Assembly: GCF_040779325.2 (NCBI RefSeq)
Contig: NZ_JBFONT020000001.1
Span: forward strand, 310,001 to 374,000
DNA length: 64,000 nt
DNA from: Aestuariibius violaceus
GTDB lineage: Bacteria > Pseudomonadota > Alphaproteobacteria > Rhodobacterales > Rhodobacteraceae
Direction: 5' to 3'
A model generated the notes under the pieces. The model ran no database searches. It saw nothing but the letters and a program-made list of their open reading frames with translations, and had not been told where the DNA came from. This document shows positions 30,918 through 38,896 of the stretch, in pieces (position 1 is the stretch's first letter; each line of letters starts with the position of its first letter). Made by a program: the position numbers and the translations under genes.

Positions 30918-33900
30918 TCAAGACACACCCTCCATCCGGTCCTCGATCGCATCCGCGGCCTGCTGAAGCGCGGCGAGTGTCGCTTCGTCGGGCTGCCAGT
31001 ATTCCCGATCCGAGGCTTCGATGAGCCGGTTGGCCATGCGCATCGAGGCTTGCGGGTTCAGCTTCGACAGCCGCTCCCGCATCGCATCGTCTAAAACGAA
31101 GGTTTCGGACAGCCGCTGATAAACCCAAGGCTCCACTTGCCCGGTCGTCGCCGACCATCCGACAGTATTCGTGATATGCGCCTCGATCTGACGCACGCCC
31201 TCATGTCCATGCTTCAGAAGCGGTTCATAGAAGCGCGGGTTCAGCGAGCGGGCCCGGGTCTCCAGCGCTACCTGATCCGCCAGCGTCCGCACTTTGGCAC
31301 CGCCGCGCGTCTGATCGCCGATATAGATAGGCGTTTCGGCTCCACCTTTCGCCCGCCGTACGGCACGGGCGATCCCGCCGAGGGTGTCGAAGTAATGATC
31401 AACCGTCGTCACGCCAAGCTCGACGCTTTCGAGGTTCTGATATGCAAGATCGACCTCAGCCAGAGCCGCCTGCAAAAGCTCCGGGGAGGCGGCCGCCTTC
31501 CCGTCAACTCCGTAGGCAAAGCTCTTCCGCGCCTGATAGGCATCGGCCAGTTCGTCCTCATCGCCGAAGGCCGATGCGTCAACCAACTGATTTACGTTCG
31601 ACCCATAGGCACCTTCGGCGTTCGAGAAGACGCGCAGGGCCGCCTCCTGCAACGAACAGCCTGTTCGTTCCGTATAGGCGAGGGCGTGAGACCGGACGAA
31701 ATTCTGCGCCAACGGTTCGTCCACGCTTGCCGCTTTCCAAGCGGCTTCGGCCAGCATGCGCGTCTGCAACGGCAGGAGGTCCCGGAAGATCCCTGAGAGC
31801 GTCATGACGACGTCTATCCGGGGTCGGCCAAGCCGCTCCAGCGGTACTAGGTCCGCACCGCAGAGTCGTCCGTAGGCGTCGAACCGCGGCTCGGCCCCGA
31901 TCAATGACAAGGCCTGCGCGATGGGGCCGCCGTCGCTTTTGATATTGTCGGATCCCCAAAGGACCAGCGCCACGGTCCGCGGCAGATCTCCATAAGTGTC
32001 AAGCAGCGCTTGCGCCTGCTTCGCGCCGTCCCGCATCGCAAAGGCTGTCGGCATCCGGAACGGGTCAAAGGCGTGGATATTTCGGCCCGTTGGTAGAATC
32101 TCCGGGTTGCGGATCAGATCCCCGCCCGGCACCGGAGGGATATACCGCGCCGACAGCGCCCGCATCAGCCCGTCAAGCTCTGTCTCTTCCGCCAGCCGCT
32201 CTTCGGCCCTTGAACGGGCCTCATCGCTGTGCCCCTCCATCAACCGCACGGCATCGGCCCGCGCGGCGGGACTAAGCGGTTGGCCGACGACATGCAGCCC
32301 GTCCGTGATCAGCGCATTTTCGGTCTCAAGCAGCACAAGCCAAAGCCGCTCGGGATCGCAGCCCTTCAAATCAACCGCTGCCGCCTGATCCCGGATCAAC
32401 GCCTCAAGTTCCGTGCGATCCTCTTCATTCGGCGTCTCGCGCCAGCGCCGCACGCTGTCTTTGAGCTCGGCCAGGCCCTTGTAAAGCCCCGCCTTCGTCA
32501 AAGGCGGCGTCAGGTGCGTGACCGTCACCGCATTCGACCGGCGCTTGGCCAGCGTCGCCTCTGACGGATTGTTAGCCGCATAGAGATAGATGTTCGGCAG
32601 ATCACCGATCAGCCGCTCCGGCCAATCCGCACCGGACAGCCCGGCCTGCTTGCCCGGCATGAATTCGAGCGCCCCGTGCATGCCGAAATGCAGAACTGCG
32701 TCGGCTTGCAGGACTTCCCGGATCCATCGGTAATAGGCGACAAAGGCATGGGTCGGCGCAAAGCTCTTCTCGAAGAGAAGCCGCATCGGATCGCCTTCAT
32801 AGCCGAAGGCCGGCTGCACTCCGACAAAGACCCTCCCGAACTGCGCCCCTAAAACGAAAACGCTGCGACCATCGGCCTGATGCTTGCCTGGCGCCGGCCC
32901 CCAGGCCGCCTCGACCTCCTCAAGCCATGGATTGCCTCTGACCATCTCGTCCGCAGAAAAATGCGCGACAACATTAGCCTGCTGACCAAAGCGCTCGGCA
33001 TTTCCATCAAGCACCGCCTTCCGCAGCGCATCAACGCTTTCGGGCGGATCGAGATCATATCCCTCGACCGCCATAGAATGCAGAGTGTTGTAAAGGCTTT
33101 CGAAAACGGAAAGGTAAGCTGCGGTGCCGACGGCCCCCGCATTCGGTGGGAACCCAAAGAGCGTGATCGCGATGGTCTTGTCCGCGTTCGCTTTCCGGCG
33201 CAGCGAGGCGACCCGCATCGCCTTGGTCACCAGCGCTTCGATCCGCCCGGGGCATGGAGCCATTTCCTTGTTTGCCGCTATTGCGCGGCACCGAAGGTAA
33301 CAACCATCGCACCCCGCGCCACCGTGCCGCCCCGCAAAGACTGTTGGCGCGACGGCACCGTCGATTTCGGGCAAAGCGACGAGCATCGTCGTCTCGACCG
33401 GCCCGAGGCCCTGCGCGCTCTCGCTCCATTGTGCCAGCGTCTGAAATTCCAAGGGTTGGGCAGAAATATAGGGGACATCGAGTTTTGACAGGATCTCGAC
33501 CGCCGCATCGCTGTCATTGTAGGCAGGTCCGCCGACAAGACTGAACCCGGTCAACGAGACCAGCGTATCGATCCCGCCCATATAAGTCTCGATCGCCGGC
33601 CGCCCGTCGAGGCCGCCAGCAAAGGCAGGGATCACACGCACGTCGCGCGCTTCGAACGCCCGGATCACTGCGTCGTAATGCGCCGTGTCTGAGGCGAGGA
33701 TGTAAGACCGCAGCATCAGAAGGCCGATGACTGGTCCTTCGCCGCCCGGCAGCTCCTTAGGTTCAGTTGTGATGTGATGTCCCGGCAAATCGGGGTGGTA
33801 AAGGCCAAGCTCTGGATACTCGACCGGGAGTGCAGCAGCCGTACCACGCCATTCGGCGCGACCATAGCGCGAGATCAGGAAGCGGATCATTTCGCGAATA

Positions 33901-34442
33901 TTGTCGTCCGACCCGCCAAGCCAGTATTGCATCGCCAGGAACCATGCCCGCAGATCCTGGGCCTTGCCCGGGATCATCCGCAGTATCCTTGGCAAACGCC
34001 GCAGCATCCGCATCTGGCTGGCACCACTGGACGCGCTCTTGGTCTTGGGCTTCAACCGCTTCAGCAGCGCCATCGCGCCCGAGGCGGGTTTGCTCATGTC
34101 GAGATCGCCCATCCGGGTGAGGCTGACGATCTGGGCATCCGAGACGAGACCGACAATCGCATCGCAGGTGTCCCTGCGAGCAGCAAGATCAGGCAGGATC
34201 GCGCGGATATGCTCATCGAGGAAGAGAAGCGCTGTCACAACGATATCAGCCGAGGCAATTGCAGCTTTGGCGGCTTCCAGCGATTCAGGCCGCTCCGCCC
34301 ATTCAGCGGCAGCAAAGACATCAACCTCGAGTCCCGGAAAATCGGACGCAAGTTGAGGGACCGCCCGCGCGGCGGGGCCTGCGGCATGGGCATCGAGCGT
34401 GATCACGCAGATGCGGTAAGGGCGAATTACCTCATCGCGCAT
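30918..34442 (-). CDS. bchH: Magnesium chelatase subunit H
   Basis: This porphyrin-binding subunit of about 1174 residues, with BchI and BchD, inserts Mg2+ into protoporphyrin IX. I chose the ATG at 34442 (MRDEVIRPYRICVITLDAH) because AAGG lies seven bases upstream and homologues begin this way; an ATG at 34460 is also possible. A cysteine cluster GCDGCYLRCRA...APC at about residues 375-395 matches the iron-sulfur motif reported for BchH. Conserved CobN/BchH segments include VLHFGMHGALEFMPGKQ and SGIFRDLLPLQ. It overlaps the bchB stop by 11 bp. The I and D subunits are not in the window. Confidence 0.97.
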   Translation of the reverse strand: MRDEVIRPYRICVITLDAHAAGPAARAVPQLASDFPGLEVDVFAAAEWAERPESLEAAKAAIASADIVVTALLFLDEHIRAILPDLAARRDTCDAIVGLVSDAQIVSLTRMGDLDMSKPASGAMALLKRLKPKTKSASSGASQMRMLRRLPRILRMIPGKAQDLRAWFLAMQYWLGGSDDNIREMIRFLISRYGRAEWRGTAAALPVEYPELGLYHPDLPGHHITTEPKELPGGEGPVIGLLMLRSYILASDTAHYDAVIRAFEARDVRVIPAFAGGLDGRPAIETYMGGIDTLVSLTGFSLVGGPAYNDSDAAVEILSKLDVPYISAQPLEFQTLAQWSESAQGLGPVETTMLVALPEIDGAVAPTVFAGRHGGAGCDGCYLRCRAIAANKEMAPCPGRIEALVTKAMRVASLRRKANADKTIAITLFGFPPNAGAVGTAAYLSVFESLYNTLHSMAVEGYDLDPPESVDALRKAVLDGNAERFGQQANVVAHFSADEMVRGNPWLEEVEAAWGPAPGKHQADGRSVFVLGAQFGRVFVGVQPAFGYEGDPMRLLFEKSFAPTHAFVAYYRWIREVLQADAVLHFGMHGALEFMPGKQAGLSGADWPERLIGDLPNIYLYAANNPSEATLAKRRSNAVTVTHLTPPLTKAGLYKGLAELKDSVRRWRETPNEEDRTELEALIRDQAAAVDLKGCDPERLWLVLLETENALITDGLHVVGQPLSPAARADAVRLMEGHSDEARSRAEERLAEETELDGLMRALSARYIPPVPGGDLIRNPEILPTGRNIHAFDPFRMPTAFAMRDGAKQAQALLDTYGDLPRTVALVLWGSDNIKSDGGPIAQALSLIGAEPRFDAYGRLCGADLVPLERLGRPRIDVVMTLSGIFRDLLPLQTRMLAEAAWKAASVDEPLAQNFVRSHALAYTERTGCSLQEAALRVFSNAEGAYGSNVNQLVDASAFGDEDELADAYQARKSFAYGVDGKAAASPELLQAALAEVDLAYQNLESVELGVTTVDHYFDTLGGIARAVRRAKGGAETPIYIGDQTRGGAKVRTLADQVALETRARSLNPRFYEPLLKHGHEGVRQIEAHITNTVGWSATTGQVEPWVYQRLSETFVLDDAMRERLSKLNPQASMRMANRLIEASDREYWQPDEATLAALQQAADAIEDRMEGVS

Positions 34443-36036
34443 AATGGGCCTTTGCATCATAAAGCGTTTCGCGGCTGATCTCGGAAAGCCCGCGCTCGGC
34501 TGCGAAGGCTTCGGTGTTTCGTTTGGCCTTGCCTCGCACGAAGAACGGCACCTTGCGCAGCTCTTTCTCGGCCTCTGACAGCCAGATTACTTCCGAAGCG
34601 GGCTCGCCCTCAGGAGCCATCGAGGCCCCTTCGACCGCGGTCCAAGTTGGGTCCCGGCGCTCCGCCCGATCCGTTTTCACTTGGCCGGAAATGCTCCCGC
34701 CGGAGGCATCCGCACTCTCGATCCGCACGGTATTATGACCATGATGCGATGGCCCGGCAGCATCGTGAAACTCGAAATCCTCCCGGAACATTGCGAGCAG
34801 GTGCTCTTCGAGCCCCATGACGAGCGGATGCACAAAGGTGTCGAACAGAACGTTAGCCCCCTCGAGCCCCATCACCGGCGAATACCGCGCGGGGAAGTCC
34901 TGAACGTGGACCGGCGCCGAAATCACCGCGCAGGGGATCCCAAGACGCTTGCCGATATGGCGTTCCATCTGGGTGCCGAGGATCATCTCCGGTGCGAGGC
35001 GCTCAATCTCGGCCTCTACCTCGAGGTAATCGTCAGTGATGAGGGCCGGGACGCCGTAATCCTTGGCCATCACACGCAAAGACCGCGCGAACTCGCGATT
35101 GTAGCAGCCCATGCCCACGACCTCGAACCCGATCTCGTCGCGAGCGACGCGAGCGGCCGCCATCACATGGGTCGCATCTCCGAAAAGGAACACGCGCTTG
35201 CCCGTGAGGTAAGTCGAATCGACGGAGCGGGACCACCAGGGCAGGCGCAACCGCGCCTCGTCGAGCGTCAGGTCGCGGCCCGTGATCCTTGAGATCTCCG
35301 CCACGAACTCTCTCGTGGCGCCGACCCCTATGGGCACGGTCTTCGTGAAGGGCTGGCCATGCTCTCGCTCCAGCCAGCGCGCGGCACTTTCCCCTGTTTC
35401 CGGGTAGAGCAGGACGTTGAACTCAGCGGCAGGCAGCCTGGTGATGTCAGCCGGAGTTGCGCCGAGCGGGGCAATGACATTGACCGTGACGCCAAGCTCT
35501 TCAAGGAGCCTCTTGATCTCAGCTACGTCGTCGCGATGCCGGAACCCCAAAGCCGTCGGCCCAAGGATGTTGCAGGTCATCGCCTGCCGCTCCTGCGGGC
35601 AGCTCAGCGCGCGGACGATCTGAAAGAACGTCTCATCCGCGCCGAAGCATTCTTTGCGCTGATAGGACGGCAGTTCCAGCGGAATGATCGGGCAGGGCAA
35701 ACCCGCGGTCTCTGAGAGCCCCCCGGGATCGTCCTGGATCAGTTCCGCCGTGCAGGAGGCACCGACGATCATCGCCTGCGGCTGGAAGCGGTCATAGGCG
35801 TCCCGCAAAGCATCTCGGAACAGCGCTGCGGTATCGCTGCCCAGATCGCGGGCCTGGAAGGTCGTGTAGGTGACGGGCGGGCGGTGATCGCGCCGCTCGA
35901 TCATCGTGAAGAGGAGGTCGGCATAGGTGTCGCCCTGCGGTGCATGGAGGACGAAATGCAGATCCTTCATCGCCGTTGCGACCCGCATCGCGCCGACATG
36001 GGGCGGGCCCTCATATGTCCAGACCGACAGCTTCAT
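34432..36036 (-). CDS. bchB: Dark-operative protochlorophyllide reductase B subunit
   Basis: This 534-residue nitrogenase-like subunit pairs with BchN to hold a [4Fe-4S] cluster and the protochlorophyllide site. The unusual aspartate cluster ligand is conserved exactly at D36 (APQGDTYADLL). Other features are IVGASCTAELIQDDPGG, ETFFQIVRAL and the C-terminal helix-bundle segment AEKELRKVPFFVRGKAKRN. It starts MKLSVWTYEGPPHVGAMR, the canonical N-terminus. It is coupled to bchN by an ATGA overlap and overlaps bchH downstream. Length is normal. Confidence 0.98.
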   Translation of the reverse strand: MKLSVWTYEGPPHVGAMRVATAMKDLHFVLHAPQGDTYADLLFTMIERRDHRPPVTYTTFQARDLGSDTAALFRDALRDAYDRFQPQAMIVGASCTAELIQDDPGGLSETAGLPCPIIPLELPSYQRKECFGADETFFQIVRALSCPQERQAMTCNILGPTALGFRHRDDVAEIKRLLEELGVTVNVIAPLGATPADITRLPAAEFNVLLYPETGESAARWLEREHGQPFTKTVPIGVGATREFVAEISRITGRDLTLDEARLRLPWWSRSVDSTYLTGKRVFLFGDATHVMAAARVARDEIGFEVVGMGCYNREFARSLRVMAKDYGVPALITDDYLEVEAEIERLAPEMILGTQMERHIGKRLGIPCAVISAPVHVQDFPARYSPVMGLEGANVLFDTFVHPLVMGLEEHLLAMFREDFEFHDAAGPSHHGHNTVRIESADASGGSISGQVKTDRAERRDPTWTAVEGASMAPEGEPASEVIWLSEAEKELRKVPFFVRGKAKRNTEAFAAERGLSEISRETLYDAKAHYAR

Positions 36037-37316
36037 TCCGCCGCCTCCAGCCGCAAGGCGTCACGGCGGCGCAGCGGGCGGGCGAAGAGCCCGGCCAGAT
36101 CTCCCGCCTGTTCATAGAAATGGACCGGCGTGAAGACGAGCTCGATCGCCCATTTCGTCGTCAGCCCCTCTGCTTCCAGCGGATTGGCGAGACCAAGGCC
36201 ACAGACAGTCAGATCCGCACGGGCCGCACGGGCCCGGTCAAGCTGGCGATCGACATCCTGCCCCTCGGAGATCTGTGGGCCAGCGGGCAAAAGGTCGAGA
36301 TCCGGCCCGACGATCGCCTCATGAAGGAAGGGAGAGCCGACCTCGACAGCCTCCATCCCACACTCGCGCGTCAGGAAACGGGCAAGCGGCACTTCAAGCT
36401 GGCTGTCGGGAAAGAAGAAGACCGATCGACCTTTCAACGGCTCCGAGACACGCGCAAGGGCCTGCCGGGCACGGGCGCGCGGAGCCTCAGTAACGGCATC
36501 AAAACGTTCCTCCGACACACCGAACTCGCGGGCGATGGCGGCGAGCCAGGCAGTCGTCCCCTCTTCGCCGAATGGCATGGGCGCTGCGATGTGATGGGCG
36601 CCACGGCGGGTCAGCGCCGCATGAGTATCTCCGAGAAATGGCTGAGCCAGTGCAAAGACAGTGTTCGGTCCGATTGCCGGATCACGCTCTGCCGACCGTG
36701 CGGGTAAAGTCACGACGGGCCCGATCCCGAGCGCTTCCAGAAGATCCAGCATCTGGTCTTCGACGACATCGGGCAATGCCCCGGCGACCAGAAGCTGCCG
36801 CTCCTGTGTCTCGGTCAGGACGGGGACCATGGAGGCAAGGCAAGCGTCCTCACCTTGTGTAAACGTCGTCTCGATTCCGCTACCCGAGAAATTCAGCACC
36901 CGAACCCGCGGGGCATATTGGGCACTCAGCCTCTCTGCCGCCTTAGAAAGATCCAGCTTGATCACTTCGGAAGGGCAGGATCCGACAAGGAAAAGCTGCC
37001 GGATATCCGGTCGCCTGGAGAGAAGCCGCGCCACTTCCCGGTCCAGCTCTTCATGGGCATCAGCCAAGCCCGCCAGATCTGTCTCTTCAAGGATCGCTGT
37101 GCCGAAGCGAGGTTCGGCAAAGATCATCACGCCGGCCGCCGACTGCAGAAGATGCGCGCAAGTGCGGCTGCCGACGACCAAAAAGAACGCATCCTGCATC
37201 TTGCGGTGCAACCAGACGATCCCGGTCAGCCCGCAAAAGACCTCGCGCTGGCCACGCTCCTTTAGAATCGGCGCCCCCCGGCATCCCGTGACGGGTGGGG
37301 GGGCCAGTTCAGTCAC
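36033..37316 (-). CDS. bchN: Dark-operative protochlorophyllide reductase N subunit
   Basis: This 427-residue NifD-like subunit starts at a GTG overlapping the bchF stop (GTGA). The three cysteine ligands for the cluster shared with BchB are visible: C28 (EVFCGLTG), C53 (GSRTCAHLL) and C114 (VGSCPSEVIKLDL). The segments FSGSGIETTFTQGEDACL and MPFGEEGTTAWLAAIA match the family. With BchB and BchL it reduces ring D of protochlorophyllide without light. Non-ATG start and full overlap indicate translation coupled to bchF. Confidence 0.97.
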   Translation of the reverse strand: MTELAPPPVTGCRGAPILKERGQREVFCGLTGIVWLHRKMQDAFFLVVGSRTCAHLLQSAAGVMIFAEPRFGTAILEETDLAGLADAHEELDREVARLLSRRPDIRQLFLVGSCPSEVIKLDLSKAAERLSAQYAPRVRVLNFSGSGIETTFTQGEDACLASMVPVLTETQERQLLVAGALPDVVEDQMLDLLEALGIGPVVTLPARSAERDPAIGPNTVFALAQPFLGDTHAALTRRGAHHIAAPMPFGEEGTTAWLAAIAREFGVSEERFDAVTEAPRARARQALARVSEPLKGRSVFFFPDSQLEVPLARFLTRECGMEAVEVGSPFLHEAIVGPDLDLLPAGPQISEGQDVDRQLDRARAARADLTVCGLGLANPLEAEGLTTKWAIELVFTPVHFYEQAGDLAGLFARPLRRRDALRLEAAE

Positions 37317-37807
37317 GCGACCGCCTCGCTCCGCGCAAGGCGGAGTTTCCAAAGGAACTGGGCGGCATTGACGACATAGGCAAGATAGGCCGCAAGCGCG
37401 ATGTAGAGAAGCGCCTGCTCTCCCGCCCAACCGCCGAAGAGCGCCAAGACATATAGCGTGTGCAGCGCGATCACGCCGAAGCTGACGACGTCCTCCCAGA
37501 AGAAGGCGGGCGCAAAGAGGTATTGCCCGAACACCTCCTTTTCCCAGATCGCGCCGGTCACCATGATTGCATAAAGAACGGCAGTCTTAGCCAGGATCGA
37601 TACGGTCGCGGCAGTATAGCCATCCCCGGTCGCGAGCGTCCGCAGCACGAGCACCAGCGAAACCAGAAATACTACAAACTGCAGCGGCGCCAGCACCCCC
37701 TGAACGAGTGTCCAGATACTCGCATCACGGCGGGCACGCTCCTCAACCGAGTAAAGCGGGCGAGCCTTGCGCGAATCTGACAGAGCAGGGGAACGGGCGG
37801 TGAGCAT
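37313..37807 (-). CDS. bchF: 2-vinyl (bacterio)chlorophyllide hydratase
   Basis: Starting at the ATG at 37807 gives 164 residues. BchF hydrates the 3-vinyl group of chlorophyllide/bacteriochlorophyllide. The family signature is obvious: LYSVEERARRDASIWTLVQG, IWEKEVFGQYLFAPAFFWED and the C-terminal YVVNAAQFLWKLRL. It has about four membrane helices. In-frame TTG codons at 37834 and 37843 lie inside the promoter and the PpsR box, so they are unlikely starts. No Shine-Dalgarno sequence precedes the ATG, and the predicted transcription start falls at or next to it, so this mRNA may be leaderless. It is the first gene of the super-operon. Confidence 0.93.
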   Translation of the reverse strand: MLTARSPALSDSRKARPLYSVEERARRDASIWTLVQGVLAPLQFVVFLVSLVLVLRTLATGDGYTAATVSILAKTAVLYAIMVTGAIWEKEVFGQYLFAPAFFWEDVVSFGVIALHTLYVLALFGGWAGEQALLYIALAAYLAYVVNAAQFLWKLRLARSEAVA

Positions 37808-37813
37808 GCGTGA

Positions 37814-37843
37814 AGAATACGTAGCGTCACTCAAGAGTGTCAA
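37814..37843 (-). promoter_or_regulatory. Predicted bchF promoter
   Basis: On the minus strand, TTGACA (37843-37838) and TATTCT (37819-37814) are separated by 18 bp. The -35 box is embedded in a PpsR palindrome. Only six bases lie between the -10 element and the bchF ATG. Confidence 0.65.
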
Positions 37844-37855
37844 CTTTGATTTACA
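37838..37855. promoter_or_regulatory. PpsR/CrtJ binding box, bchF-proximal
   Basis: TGT (37838-37840), 12 bases, ACA (37853-37855) is a perfect match to the TGT-N12-ACA consensus for the PpsR/CrtJ repressor. It overlaps the -35 hexamer of the bchF promoter, so bound PpsR would exclude RNA polymerase under oxic conditions. ppsR itself is encoded about 1 kb away. Confidence 0.85.
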
Positions 37856-37955
37856 CTTTGAAACGTCACTCGATGGAATTGATAGAGGTCCGCGAGGCTA
37901 AAACGGCCTTCAAATCCAGCCTGGTTTTGGATCGGCGGGCCAAACCTGACGGTTC

Positions 37956-37973
37956 TGTCAGTTTTCTTTGACA
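37956..37973. promoter_or_regulatory. PpsR/CrtJ binding box, ppaA-proximal
   Basis: TGT (37956-37958), 12 bases, ACA (37971-37973) is a second perfect consensus box, 118 bp from the first. PpsR-type repressors bind pairs of such boxes cooperatively. This one overlaps the -35 element of the ppaA promoter in mirror image to the bchF side. Confidence 0.85.
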
Positions 37974-37996
37974 TTCGGTGGCGCGTCACCGACAAT
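37968..37996 (+). promoter_or_regulatory. Predicted ppaA-ppsR promoter
   Basis: TTGACA (37968-37973) and GACAAT (37991-37996) are separated by exactly 17 bp. Transcription would begin near 38003, leaving a leader of about 64 bases before the ppaA ATG with its GGAGG site. Confidence 0.75.
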
Positions 37997-38066
37997 AAAT
38001 CTGTTGAAGGGGAGTTTGTGCCGTATCAGCCTCGTTGCGGCCTTCTCGTGCCACGGAGGCATCGCG

Positions 38067-38861
38067 ATGTCCGACCACCCCAAACGTGGCGCTGCACAGA
38101 GCGCCGAACCGGGAAGCGCATCTGTCGATTCTCTTGCAAGCGAAGCATTGTCTGTCGTGGCATCCAGGAAACAGAGCGGCAGTCTGATTGAGCGTTTCGT
38201 GTCAGAACTCACAGACGCCGTCCAACGCGACGCTCCCGACATGATGTTCGAGGTGCGCGACCGGATGCTGGATAGCGGTATCTCGCCCGTCGATATTTCG
38301 GATTTCTACGTCCCTGAGGCTGCGCGACGCCTGGGCGAAGCTTGGTGCGCAGATGAGACCAGTTTCGCGGCCGTCACGATTGGCGCGTCTCGTCTGCAGG
38401 GCTTGCTTCGGACACTTGGCGCTGAATGGTCCGCCCAAGAGCTTGCCGAGCCAAACGCGCCAGCCTCGCTCATCATCGTTGCTCACGAGGTCTACCACAC
38501 GCTGGGCGCTGTCATTCTGTCAGGTCAACTTCGCAGGAGAGGATATGCTGTGCGCCTTCTCATCGGGATGCAGCCAGATAAGCTTGAGCATTTGATCAGG
38601 CAGACTACCTACGACGTTGTCATGATTTCTGCCTCAAGCGGCGACAGACTTGAACCGCTCCGGGTACTTGTGGAAAAAGTGAAAGACGCAGTTTCGGAAC
38701 CTCCACCTGTTATCGTCGGAGGCACCGTGCTTGAGCAGAAATTGGACGTTAGGACACTAACTGGTGCTGACTACGTTACGAGCGATTTGAACGAGGCACT
38801 TGAGTATTGCGGTCTGTCCAGTCCCCAAAAGATGCCGGCCCACAACGACAGCGGTCGTTGA
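38067..38861 (+). CDS. ppaA: PpaA/AerR cobalamin-binding antirepressor of PpsR
   Basis: This 264-residue protein has GGAGG seven bases before the ATG. A helical N-terminal part (about 20-120) is followed by a B12-binding-like Rossmann domain (SLIIVAHEVYHTLGAVILSGQLRRRG, then VVMISASSGDRLEPL and PPVIVGGTV). H140 or H144 in AHEVYH is the likely cobalt ligand. In Rhodobacter PpaA/AerR binds cobalamin and relieves PpsR repression of photosynthesis genes. It is followed 35 bp later by ppsR. A cobalamin adenosyltransferase gene lies only about 2.7 kb downstream. Confidence 0.94.
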   Translation: MSDHPKRGAAQSAEPGSASVDSLASEALSVVASRKQSGSLIERFVSELTDAVQRDAPDMMFEVRDRMLDSGISPVDISDFYVPEAARRLGEAWCADETSFAAVTIGASRLQGLLRTLGAEWSAQELAEPNAPASLIIVAHEVYHTLGAVILSGQLRRRGYAVRLLIGMQPDKLEHLIRQTTYDVVMISASSGDRLEPLRVLVEKVKDAVSEPPPVIVGGTVLEQKLDVRTLTGADYVTSDLNEALEYCGLSSPQKMPAHNDSGR

Positions 38862-38896
38862 ATGATGAAGTGCGCCGCGAAACCGGGCACTCCGCC

